Positions 1 to 6,362 of a stretch of 10,340 bases of DNA are shown one piece after another. This DNA is from Paracoccus sp. (in: a-proteobacteria) (GTDB lineage: Bacteria > Pseudomonadota > Alphaproteobacteria > Rhodobacterales > Rhodobacteraceae): the NCBI GenBank assembly GCA_018056045.1, contig JAGPGI010000063.1, positions 1 to 10,340 on the forward strand. Reading direction: 5' to 3'. The position numbers and the translations under genes were made by a program. Below the pieces are notes generated by a model, which was not told the origin of the DNA, made no database searches, and was given only the letters and a program-made list of their open reading frames with translations. The stretch's first letter is position 1; every line of letters begins with the position of its first letter.

Positions 1-9
1 GCGTGGCAT

Positions 10-894
10 TCAGCCGCGTCGTTCGGCCCGCAGCGCCTGCAGGTTCGAGCCAAGGATGATCGCCCCGCCCAGAAATACCCAGATGTCGATGGCTTCGCTG
101 TAAAGATAGTAGCCCGCCACCGCCGCCAGCGGCACGCGCAGGAAATCCACCGGCATCACGATCGACGCGTCCAGCCGCCGCAGGGCCTGCGCCATGCAGA
201 AATGTGCGCTCAGCGCACCGATCCCGGCCAGCAGGATCCAGGGCAGCGCCGACATGTCGACCGGCCGCCAGTCGGTCAGCGCGGCGGCCAGCCCCAGCGG
301 CAACTGGATCAGGATCATCCAGGCCACGATGGCCCCCGGCGAATTCTCTCTGGTCAGTTGCTTGACCAGGACCAGCGACAGCCCATAGGCCACGGCGGCG
401 ACCAGCACGAGGCCCGCCGCTGGATCGACAATGCCGATGCCGGGCCGGACGATCACCAGCACGCCGATGAATCCGCCCAGCGTTGCCAGCAGCCGCGCCC
501 GTGTCAGCCGTTCGCCCAGAATGCCCCAGGCAAAGAAGGCGACCCAGATCGGCATGGTGAATTCCAGCGCGAAGACCGAGGCCAAGGGCAACAGCACCAC
601 GCCGATGGTCCAGAAATACTGGCCGGTGAAATGAACCGCGTTGCGCAGAAGATGCAGGCGGAACTGCCGCATCTGGCGCAGTTCGGGCCAAAGCCGGCGG
701 ATAAAGACCGCGATGATGAAAAACCCGACCAATGCCCGAAAGAACAGCACCTGCCGGATCGACATGCTTGCCGCCATTTCGCGCGATCCGATCGACATGC
801 CGATGAAGGAGGCCATACTCAACCCCATCCAGCACAGGCCGATCCAGAATTCACGGCGCGATCCGACATCCGGCATCAGTCTCGATTGGGTCAT
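10..894 (-). CDS. EamA/DMT-superfamily inner-membrane permease
   Basis: This encodes a 294-residue, very hydrophobic protein with about ten predicted membrane helices arranged as two similar halves, the layout of drug/metabolite transporters with two EamA domains. The end of the first half (around residues 130-155) has the typical GERLTRARLLATLGGFIGV pattern, where a short cytoplasmic link with Glu and Arg precedes a glycine-rich helix. The substrate cannot be read from the sequence; relatives export amino acids, metabolites or small toxic compounds. I chose the ATG at 894. An upstream in-frame TTG at 939 would add 15 polar residues, which is unlike the family's short N-termini. No convincing Shine-Dalgarno precedes either start. 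The gene lies 169 nt beyond the ketosynthase gene on the same strand, with a GC hairpin between them, so it is probably transcribed separately. Family assignment is solid; function is unknown. Confidence 0.9.
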   Translation of the reverse strand: MTQSRLMPDVGSRREFWIGLCWMGLSMASFIGMSIGSREMAASMSIRQVLFFRALVGFFIIAVFIRRLWPELRQMRQFRLHLLRNAVHFTGQYFWTIGVVLLPLASVFALEFTMPIWVAFFAWGILGERLTRARLLATLGGFIGVLVIVRPGIGIVDPAAGLVLVAAVAYGLSLVLVKQLTRENSPGAIVAWMILIQLPLGLAAALTDWRPVDMSALPWILLAGIGALSAHFCMAQALRRLDASIVMPVDFLRVPLAAVAGYYLYSEAIDIWVFLGGAIILGSNLQALRAERRG

Positions 895-974
895 GGCGGG
901 CCTGCGGCAAGAACGGTCGCCAACCCCTAACCAGCCCAAGGCGAAAAGAAAACGCCAGCCGGTCCTTCCCGCCG

Positions 975-1043
975 TTCTTTCATGCCAAAATATCCTGGGG
1001 GACGAGGAGCGTCAGCGACGAGGGGGGCAAAGCCCCCTCCGTC
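975..1043. repeat. Probable Rhodobacterales-type dispersed intergenic element
   Basis: The 169-bp gap between two minus-strand genes holds a run TTCTTTCATG, then CCAAAATATCC, then a G-run, a small hairpin (GACG at 1001-1004 with CGTC at 1010-1013) and a large hairpin at 1017-1043. Read on the minus strand it gives CCCCCAGGATATTTTGGCAT. I recall very similar strings as recurrent gene-end sequences across Rhodobacteraceae genomes. The arrangement is seen directly; its being dispersed in this genome is recollection and cannot be shown from one copy. The rest of the gap (895-974) holds only a weak GGCG/CGCC inverted repeat at 940-956 around an A-rich loop. Confidence 0.5.
1017..1043 (-). terminator. 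GC-rich hairpin at the end of the lpxD-acp-ketosynthase unit
   Basis: GGGGGC (1023-1028) pairs with GCCCCC (1032-1037) around an AAA loop. The stem continues through a G-T pair and one mismatch into GACG (1017-1020) with CGTC (1040-1043). It starts 20 nt past the ketosynthase stop codon. No clear U-run follows on the minus strand (the next bases are CGCTGACGC), so classical intrinsic termination is uncertain. It may instead mark a 3' end or protect RNA. Confidence 0.5.
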
Positions 1044-1063
1044 ACGCCACAACGCCGCAAGGC

Positions 1064-2413
1064 TCAGGCCTTGCGCAGCGCCAGCACCGCGTTCAGCCCG
1101 CCAAAGGCGAATGCGTTGGACAGCACCGCCTCGACCCGCGCTTCGCGCGCCTCGTTTGGCACAACGTCCAGCGCGCATTCGGGGTCGGGCTCCTCATAGC
1201 CGATGGTCGGCGCGATCACACCGTCCCGTAGCGCCATGATGCAGGCCAGCAACTCGACAGCGCCTGTGCCCCCGATCAGATGCCCGTGCATGGATTTTGT
1301 CGAGGACATCATCAGCCGGTCGGCGTGATGACCAAAGGCATGGGCGACGGCAGCGCATTCGGTCTTGTCATTCGCCGCGGTGCCGGTGCCATGGGCGTTG
1401 ATATAGCCGACCTCATCGGGGCGCATATGCGCGTCCAGCATGGCGCCAGTGATCGTCCGCTCGGCGCCGATGGCAGAGGGCATGACGATGTCCTGCGCAT
1501 CGGCCGACATCGAAAAGCCCACCACCTCGGCCAGGATATCGGCGCCACGCGCCACCGCATGTTCCCAATCCTCGAAGACGAAGACGCCCGCCCCCTCGCC
1601 CTGCACCATACCGTTGCGCGTTGCGGAAAACGGCCGGCAGGCGTCCTTCGACATGACCCGCAGCCCTTCCCAGGCCTTGATGCCGCCAAAGCACAGCATC
1701 GCCTCCGAGCCGCCGGTCAGCATCACCGTCGCCGCACCCGAACGCACCATGTTGAAGGCCATGCCCATGGCGTGGTTGGAGCTGGCGCAGGCCGTGGCCA
1801 CGGTGAAGCTTGGCCCCAGCAACCCGTATTCCAGACTGACATGCGAGGTCGCGGCATTGTTCATCAGCCGCGGCACCACAAAGGGATGGACGCGGTTCTT
1901 GCCCTCTTCATAGACGGTGCGGTAATTTTCGTCCCAGGTGTTCATGCCACCCGCGGCGGTGCCCAGCACCACGCCCGAGCGCAGGCCAAGCTGGCCCTCG
2001 AAGACCAGCCCCGACTGCTCGACCGCCTCGCGCGCGGCCAGAAGCGTGAACTGCGTGAACTTGTCGTAAAGAACGATCTGCTGGCGGTTGAAATAGACCT
2101 CCGGCTCCCAGTCGCGCACCTGCCCGCCGATCCGGATCGCCAGCCGGTCGACGTCGCGAAAGTCCAGGGGCCCGATGCCGCAGCGCCCCTCGCGCATGGC
2201 CGCCAGCGTCGAGGGCACGTCGCGTCCCAGCGCATTGACGGTGCCCATGCCAGTAATGGCGACGCGGCGCATGCCATTGGCATGCCGGCCCATGATGACC
2301 CGGCCCAGCATGGCGCGCGCGACCTTGGTCGCATTCTTGACCTTGCCCTTGACCTTGCCGGATTTCCGTTCGGCCTTGGCCGGCCTGTCATCCTTGGATT
2401 TCTTTGCGCTCAT
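1064..2413 (-). CDS. Beta-ketoacyl-ACP synthase (FabF-like) with Lys-rich N-terminal tail
   Basis: This 449-residue thiolase-fold condensing enzyme would extend an acyl chain by decarboxylative condensation with malonyl-ACP in the cytoplasm. The fold starts at about residue 48 (MRRVAITGMG). The nucleophile is Cys209 in TACASS; the catalytic histidines are His341 (NAHGTGT) and His378 (KSMHGHLIGG), with Lys373 before the latter. The glycine-rich C-terminal NAFAFGGLN is present, so it should be active. The first 47 residues are an added tail with ten Lys in the first thirty. I keep this start because its ATG overlaps the ACP stop as ATGA, a common sign of translational coupling; an internal ATG at 2272 would give a standard-length enzyme without the tail. 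Its pairing with an ACP gene and lpxD suggests a special acyl chain for the envelope rather than housekeeping synthesis. That role is inference. Confidence 0.92.
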   Translation of the reverse strand: MSAKKSKDDRPAKAERKSGKVKGKVKNATKVARAMLGRVIMGRHANGMRRVAITGMGTVNALGRDVPSTLAAMREGRCGIGPLDFRDVDRLAIRIGGQVRDWEPEVYFNRQQIVLYDKFTQFTLLAAREAVEQSGLVFEGQLGLRSGVVLGTAAGGMNTWDENYRTVYEEGKNRVHPFVVPRLMNNAATSHVSLEYGLLGPSFTVATACASSNHAMGMAFNMVRSGAATVMLTGGSEAMLCFGGIKAWEGLRVMSKDACRPFSATRNGMVQGEGAGVFVFEDWEHAVARGADILAEVVGFSMSADAQDIVMPSAIGAERTITGAMLDAHMRPDEVGYINAHGTGTAANDKTECAAVAHAFGHHADRLMMSSTKSMHGHLIGGTGAVELLACIMALRDGVIAPTIGYEEPDPECALDVVPNEAREARVEAVLSNAFAFGGLNAVLALRKA

Positions 2414-2670
2414 ACCTGTTCAGCGACCAGCTTTTCGACCGCATTGACGATTGCACCAAGGGTCGAGACGTCGAATTCCGACTTTTCAGGCTCATTGGCG
2501 TTGAAGGGGATCGCGATGTCGAACTCTTCCTCGATCGCAAAGATCGACTCGACAAGCCCCATGCTGTCAATGCCGATATCCTGCGGCGACATGTCGAGCT
2601 TCAGCTCGGACGGGTCGAGCATCGCCTGTTCGGCAATGATCTGGATGATGCGGTCGCGGACATTTGTCAT
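2410..2670 (-). CDS. Stand-alone acyl carrier protein (phosphopantetheine-binding)
   Basis: This is an 86-residue acidic protein of the ACP family. The pantetheine attachment site is Ser36 in GIDSMGLVE, the DSx signature before helix 2, followed by the recognition helix IFAIEEEFDI. After IPFN (54-57) it has an insert rich in Glu, Pro and Lys (about residues 58-66) not found in standard AcpP, making it slightly longer than housekeeping ACPs. A good Shine-Dalgarno GGAGG lies five bases before the ATG, which fixes the start. It sits 32 nt downstream of lpxD, and its stop overlaps the ketosynthase start. It is probably a dedicated carrier for that ketosynthase, by analogy with AcpXL and its linked ketosynthases in Rhizobiales. 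It is not clearly AcpXL itself, and the acyl cargo is unknown. Confidence 0.93.
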   Translation of the reverse strand: MTNVRDRIIQIIAEQAMLDPSELKLDMSPQDIGIDSMGLVESIFAIEEEFDIAIPFNANEPEKSEFDVSTLGAIVNAVEKLVAEQV

Positions 2671-2702
2671 CTCGGCCTCCGTTCGGGAATGTCGCCGGAG
2701 CC

Positions 2703-3797
2703 TCAGCCCCGGGCGCCACTTTCCAGCAGTTTCTTAACAGTTTCACGAAGCTCTGCCACCTGCGCATAAAGCCGCGGCAGGCGGCGGATGTTCTTTTGCG
2801 CCTCGACATGGGTTTCCATCTTCAGCGCCGGGCTGCCCAAGAGCACCCGCCCGGCAGGCGCGTTGGTAAAGATCTTGGTCGCCCCGCCGGCGATGACGTC
2901 GTCGCCGACGAAGATATTGTCCGAAACCCCGACCTGTCCGCCCAGCACCACGCGATTGCCGATCCGGGACGAGCCGGCGATGCCGACCAGACCGCAAAGC
3001 AGGCAATCCTCGCCCACCACGACATTATGGCCGACCTGCACCTGACTGTCGATCTTGGTGCCGCGCCCGATGCGGGTGGCGCGGATGGTGCCGCGATCCA
3101 GGGTCGAATTCGCGCCGACCTCGACATCGTCGCCCAGCTCGACCCCACCCAGAGAATGGATGCGCGTCCAGTGCTGTTCGCGGATCTCCTTGCGCTCTCC
3201 CAGGGTCTCGCGGATTTCCTCGACGCCGGATTTCTCGGGGGTGACAAAGGAAAACCCGTCGCCGCCGATCACCGCACCCGAATGCAGGATCACGCGCTCG
3301 CCGATGGTCACGCCATGGGCGATGCGCACGCCGGCATGGATCAGCGCGTCCCCTCCGATCACCGTATCGCGCCCGATCGAGACATGCGAGGCGATCCGCG
3401 CCCCTGCCCCGATCCGCACCCGCGCGCCGATGACCACGAAGGGGCCGATGGCGGCATCGGCGCCGATTTCGGCGTCCGGGGCGATGATCGCGCTTGGATG
3501 GATGCCGGGGGCGATTTCCGGGCCGGCGTCAAAGGCGCGGGTCAGGCTGGCCATGGCAAGCCGGGGCCGCCCGACGATGATCGCGGCACGCAGCCCAAGC
3601 GCCTCGGGGTCGGCCCCCTCGGCCAGCAGCGCCATGCCGCCGGGCGCAAGCCGGGTGGTATAAGCCGGCGAAGTGGCCAGCGCGATCTGGCCCTCACCCG
3701 CCTGTCCCGCCTCGGCAGCGCCGGTCACGACCAGACGTCCCTCGCCCCAAAGTCGGCCATTCAATGCCTGGGCCAGCTCGGCAATCGTCAGTGTCAT
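2703..3797 (-). CDS. lpxD: UDP-3-O-acylglucosamine N-acyltransferase LpxD
   Basis: LpxD adds the second 3-hydroxyacyl chain, taken from acyl-ACP, to the amino group of UDP-3-O-acyl-GlcN, the third step of lipid A synthesis, in the cytoplasm. The 364-residue protein has the N-terminal uridine-binding domain (about 1-95), then a left-handed beta helix of I/V-G-x-x hexapeptides (about 100-180 and 217-320), and a C-terminal helix (about 325-360). The expected catalytic His is His257 in QVGHNVVVG. Between the GDGFSF loop (179-184) and the next helix coils there is a charged stretch (about 185-215), making this loop roughly 19 residues longer than my recollection of E. coli LpxD. The start ATG has only a poor Shine-Dalgarno. 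A tiny reading frame ends across it (see 3794-3829), so translation may depend on coupling to the L,D-transpeptidase gene 32 nt upstream. Confidence 0.96.
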   Translation of the reverse strand: MTLTIAELAQALNGRLWGEGRLVVTGAAEAGQAGEGQIALATSPAYTTRLAPGGMALLAEGADPEALGLRAAIIVGRPRLAMASLTRAFDAGPEIAPGIHPSAIIAPDAEIGADAAIGPFVVIGARVRIGAGARIASHVSIGRDTVIGGDALIHAGVRIAHGVTIGERVILHSGAVIGGDGFSFVTPEKSGVEEIRETLGERKEIREQHWTRIHSLGGVELGDDVEVGANSTLDRGTIRATRIGRGTKIDSQVQVGHNVVVGEDCLLCGLVGIAGSSRIGNRVVLGGQVGVSDNIFVGDDVIAGGATKIFTNAPAGRVLLGSPALKMETHVEAQKNIRRLPRLYAQVAELRETVKKLLESGARG

Positions 3798-3829
3798 GCG
3801 TCCGTCACCCCATCCTTTTCGGGGTTCAT
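3794..3829 (-). other. Eleven-codon mini-ORF bridging L,D-transpeptidase and lpxD
   Basis: Directly after the L,D-transpeptidase TAA comes an ATG (TAAATG). It opens a frame coding MNPEKDGVTDA and closes with a TGA that overlaps the lpxD ATG as ATGA. Together the two junctions would let a ribosome terminate, restart and terminate again exactly at lpxD. The gap also contains a small ACCCC/GGGGT inverted repeat that encloses AAGGA. Such short frames arise by chance, and no strong Shine-Dalgarno precedes the ATG, so real translation is doubtful. Confidence 0.2.
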
Positions 3830-5485
3830 TTATTCATCCGTGGCGGCAGAATCCAGTGCGGCCTTGCGCAGCGCCGCAAGAACCAGCGCGTCGCGGCCAT
3901 AGATATCGGCATGGCGGCGGATGCGGCCGTCCTCGCCCGGGAAGGCGGTGAAATAGACCAGATGCACCGGCACTGGCGGGCGCAGGTTCAGATAGGTCTC
4001 GCGCCCCGAGGAGAGCGCCTTCGAGAATACCGCCTCGGGGTTCTCGGCCTGCGGGCGCAGCAATTCATGGGCAAGGTCGATCGGTTTGCCGATGCGGATG
4101 CAGCCATGCGAATAGGCGCGCGTCGATTGCTGGAACAGGTGCTTGGTTGGCGTGTCGTGCAGATAAATGTTCCACGGGTTCGGGAACATGAACTTCACCA
4201 CGCCAAGCGCGTTGTCGTCGCTGGGCTTCTGCCGCATCCGATAGGGAAAATTCGCCGCCGTATACTTGCCGAAGTCGATGCGGTCGCGGGCGATGACATT
4301 GCCCTTGCCGTCCACGACGTCAAGATGGCTGACCGCGTTACGGTTCGCCTGCAGACGCGGCAGGTATTCCTTGACGGTGATCGAGCGCGGAACGTTCCAG
4401 CGCGGGTTCACCACCATATATTGCATGTTCTCGCTGAACTCGGGGGTGTCGAATTCGCCATTGGCCTTGCCAATGACGGCGCGGGTCTCGAAGATCTGCG
4501 TGCCGCCCTCAAAGATGCGGGCGCTGAACTCGGTCAGGTTGACCCAGACATGGCGCGCGTTCAGGTCATGGCCATACATCCAGCGCATGCGCTCCAGCGC
4601 GACAAGGATGGCATCGGCCTCGGGTCCGGTGCCGCGATTGAGCCGCGAGACCGTGCGCGGTCCGGCGACGCCATCGGCTGGCAGCCCGGCTGCCTGCTGG
4701 AACTCGGCCACGGCCGCCGTCAGCGGCGCATCATAGGTCAGCGGGCTCGCCAGCGGCGGCGCGGCAAAGCCGATGGCGGCCAGCCGCACCCGCAGCGCCG
4801 CGATGGCAGGATCGCTGACCCCCTCGCGCCACAGCCCCTCGGGCACCTGCGGCACATCGGCCGAGGCGACCAGTTTCGACTGCGCGGCCAGCGCCGCGCG
4901 CAGCGCCTCGTAGCGCTGGTATTTCATCGGCATGCTGTCCAGCATCGCGGCCGGATCGGCGCTTTGCGCAAAGTATCGCATCAGGTCGCCGGTTGCCGGG
5001 CGCCTGACCTCGCGCTTGATGCCCTTTTCGACCTTGCGCGGATCGAGGATGCCGCCGGTGATGTCATGCGACCAGCGCGCAAACACCCGTGCAAAACGCA
5101 GCTCGTCCCCGATCGAGGCCGGATCGGCTCCGTTCGACTGGCGCAGGCTGGTTTGCCGGTAGCGTGCCGGCGGCAGCCCGTGCGAGGCCGCCTGCCCCAC
5201 CGCGTCGATCAGCGCCGCGCGGCGGCGGGCGCCCTCGGGCCCCAGGAAAATCGGCTTGAGCCCATTGGCGCCGTAGAAATCGGCCAGCCCCGGATCGCCG
5301 GCAACCGCTTCGGCAAGCTGCATTTCCTGCGACGAAAACACCAGCCGCGGCGCCGGCAGGGCGGCAAGCTGCACCGTCTCCAGCGCCTGCGCCCGCGCTG
5401 TCTGCGTGGCGCCAAGCAGCATGGCAAATGCAACCAATGCGCGAATCATTCCGTTCATCTTCACCGGGCCGGCCTTCTGAGTCAT
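3830..5485 (-). CDS. Secreted YcbB/LdtD-type L,D-transpeptidase
   Basis: This 551-residue murein enzyme should form 3-3 (meso-DAP to meso-DAP) cross-links, or swap D-Ala4, in the periplasm. A Sec signal is visible: basic N-terminus, hydrophobic stretch 14-27, and an ARAQA cleavage zone near residue 33. Then come a scaffold region typical of the YcbB group (about 45-220), a peptidoglycan-binding_1 repeat (about 225-283) and the YkuD catalytic domain (about 310-490). The catalytic motif is SHGCIR, with nucleophile Cys462 and His460; upstream His443 lies in YLHDTPTK. All key residues are present. Start choice is open: ATG at 5485 has AGGA almost touching it, while ATG at 5458 gives a tighter signal peptide. 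It is the first gene of a likely operon with lpxD, acp and the ketosynthase, and is divergent from a MepK-like gene; in E. coli ycbB and ycbK are also neighbours. Confidence 0.94.
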   Translation of the reverse strand: MTQKAGPVKMNGMIRALVAFAMLLGATQTARAQALETVQLAALPAPRLVFSSQEMQLAEAVAGDPGLADFYGANGLKPIFLGPEGARRRAALIDAVGQAASHGLPPARYRQTSLRQSNGADPASIGDELRFARVFARWSHDITGGILDPRKVEKGIKREVRRPATGDLMRYFAQSADPAAMLDSMPMKYQRYEALRAALAAQSKLVASADVPQVPEGLWREGVSDPAIAALRVRLAAIGFAAPPLASPLTYDAPLTAAVAEFQQAAGLPADGVAGPRTVSRLNRGTGPEADAILVALERMRWMYGHDLNARHVWVNLTEFSARIFEGGTQIFETRAVIGKANGEFDTPEFSENMQYMVVNPRWNVPRSITVKEYLPRLQANRNAVSHLDVVDGKGNVIARDRIDFGKYTAANFPYRMRQKPSDDNALGVVKFMFPNPWNIYLHDTPTKHLFQQSTRAYSHGCIRIGKPIDLAHELLRPQAENPEAVFSKALSSGRETYLNLRPPVPVHLVYFTAFPGEDGRIRRHADIYGRDALVLAALRKAALDSAATDE

Positions 5486-5592
5486 GTCCTAAGAAACATC
5501 GCATTTTTTCGATTTTGCTGCCAGAGACCGTCAGATTTTTCTTGCCAAGCTGATGCCCGGGCACCACGGCGGCGCAAAAATCGAGGCCGCTC

Positions 5593-5640
5593 CGGCGAAT
5601 CATGCTGCTTGTCGGCGAATTCATGCCGATAATGGCGAAA
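5593..5640. promoter_or_regulatory. Three GGCGAA motifs at exact 20-bp spacing in the divergent region
   Basis: GGCGAA occurs at 5594, 5614 and 5634. The first two copies extend to a near-identical 13/14-base unit, CGGCGAATCATGC (5593-5605) and CGGCGAATTCATGC (5613-5626). The third is GGCGAAA. Twenty base pairs is close to two helical turns, so bound proteins would sit on one face of the DNA. The array lies midway between the L,D-transpeptidase and the MepK-like gene. This makes it a candidate operator for one or both; the binding protein is unknown. Confidence 0.4.
5609..5633 (+). promoter_or_regulatory. Weak promoter candidate for the MepK-like gene
   Basis: TTGTCG (5609-5614) and GATAAT (5628-5633) are separated by 13 bases; shifting the -10 to TAATGG gives 15. 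The preceding C makes CTTGTCG, and the short spacer is closer to heat-shock-sigma than housekeeping geometry. It overlaps the second GGCGAA repeat, so a protein bound there would compete with polymerase. The match is poor and this is only a candidate. Confidence 0.22.
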
Positions 5641-5687
5641 ACTCGCTATGCGCGAAATGAAATGCTTCCATCCACCTGCGGGCTGGT

Positions 5688-5743
5688 GACATATTCTTAA
5701 GCAGTTCCGGGTAAACCGGGATATGTCGCATCCAAAAGGCGAC
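5688..5743 (+). promoter_or_regulatory. Overlapping inverted repeats in the leader of the MepK-like gene
   Basis: GACATAT (5688-5694) pairs with ATATGTC (5721-5727), enclosing a smaller CCGG-GTAAA-CCGG hairpin. GTCGC (5725-5729) can instead pair with GCGAC (5739-5743). The two stems share bases 5725-5727, so both cannot be fully formed together. If the transcript starts upstream, this could be an RNA switch in the 5' leader, or the DNA repeats could be binding sites. No known riboswitch class was recognised. Confidence 0.3.
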
Positions 5744-5771
5744 ACAACGAAAGCAGGACAGGCGATCTGAC

Positions 5772-6332
5772 ATGACGTTTGAATCTATCTCGCGTCGGGG
5801 CATCCTCGGTGTCTTCGCGGCGACGACGGTGGCAGCGGCGCCGGTTATGGCTAATGCCTTCGGTTTGATCCGTGGTGCCGGCGATGTTCGTCGCATCCGG
5901 ATGTATTCGGGACGCACGGGCGAAAGCATCGATACGGTCTACTGGATTGATGGCAAGTATATCCGCGGCGCTTTGAATGAAATCAACATCTTCATGCGCG
6001 ACTGGCGGACTGGCCAGGCCATTGGCATCGATCCGCGCACGATTGACATTGCGGCAGCCTCGCACCGGCTGTTGCAGACCAAGGAACCCTACATGATGCT
6101 GTCGGGCTATCGCTCGCCCAAGACCAATGCCATGCTGCGGTCGCGATCCTCCGGCGTGGCACGCAACTCGCTGCACATGGTGGGCAAGGCTGCGGACATG
6201 CGCCTGAAATCGCGCTCGGTCTCGCAGATGTTCAAGGCTGCCAGCGCCTGCAATGCAGGTGGTGTCGGAAAATATTCCCGTTCTAATTTCGTGCATATGG
6301 ATTGCGGTCCGGTGCGCCACTGGGGCGGCTGA
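5772..6332 (+). CDS. Tat-exported DUF882/peptidase M15-like murein hydrolase (YcbK/MepK family)
   Basis: This 186-residue protein begins with a twin-arginine signal (SRRGILG, residues 7-13), a hydrophobic stretch and a likely cut after ANA at residue 29, so it should reach the periplasm folded. The mature part is a single DUF882 domain. SGYRSPKTN (111-119), the zinc motif SLHMVGKAAD (His135, Asp142) and FVHMDCG (His175) match the M15-like metal-ligand pattern SxHxxGxAxD and HxD. E. coli YcbK (MepK) in this family cleaves L,D cross-links, the bond made by the enzyme encoded divergently here. Function in this organism is therefore inferred as 3-3 endopeptidase. Its wobble positions look less GC-biased than in neighbouring genes. 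AGGACAGG at 5755-5762 lies nine bases before the ATG. A strong terminator follows 31 nt after the stop. Confidence 0.88.
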   Translation: MTFESISRRGILGVFAATTVAAAPVMANAFGLIRGAGDVRRIRMYSGRTGESIDTVYWIDGKYIRGALNEINIFMRDWRTGQAIGIDPRTIDIAAASHRLLQTKEPYMMLSGYRSPKTNAMLRSRSSGVARNSLHMVGKAADMRLKSRSVSQMFKAASACNAGGVGKYSRSNFVHMDCGPVRHWGG

Positions 6333-6362
6333 CGCAAGCGATCCCGACGACGCAAAAACGCA

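Noticed and set aside
895..939. TTG start that would extend the permease by 15 residues
   Set aside because: Polar, Arg-rich extension with no good ribosome site; the ATG at 894 gives a normal family N-terminus.
927..1178. A small minus-strand frame over the intergenic element
   Set aside because: It is the out-of-frame end of the ketosynthase gene running through the repeat, ending in the PPGYFGMKE-like translation of the element.
1280..3902. Long plus-strand frames (1280-2737, 2664-3902) opposite ketosynthase, ACP and lpxD
   Set aside because: Same reason: shadow composition and no recognisable motifs, while the minus strand has intact conserved families.
3764..5632. A 622-codon open frame on the plus strand opposite the L,D-transpeptidase
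   Set aside because: It is antisense to a gene with clear catalytic motifs. Its product is rich in Arg, Gln, His and Gly with no domain pattern, typical of an antisense shadow in GC-rich DNA.
5697..5715. Possible CtrA-type box (TTAA with a second TAAA)
   Set aside because: The spacing is 11 bases rather than the 7 expected for TTAA-N7-TTAA, and the second half-site is imperfect.
5482..5745. An 87-codon minus-strand frame in the divergent region, plus similar frames nearby
   Set aside because: No ribosome site, no family pattern, and it runs through the phased repeats and leader stems.
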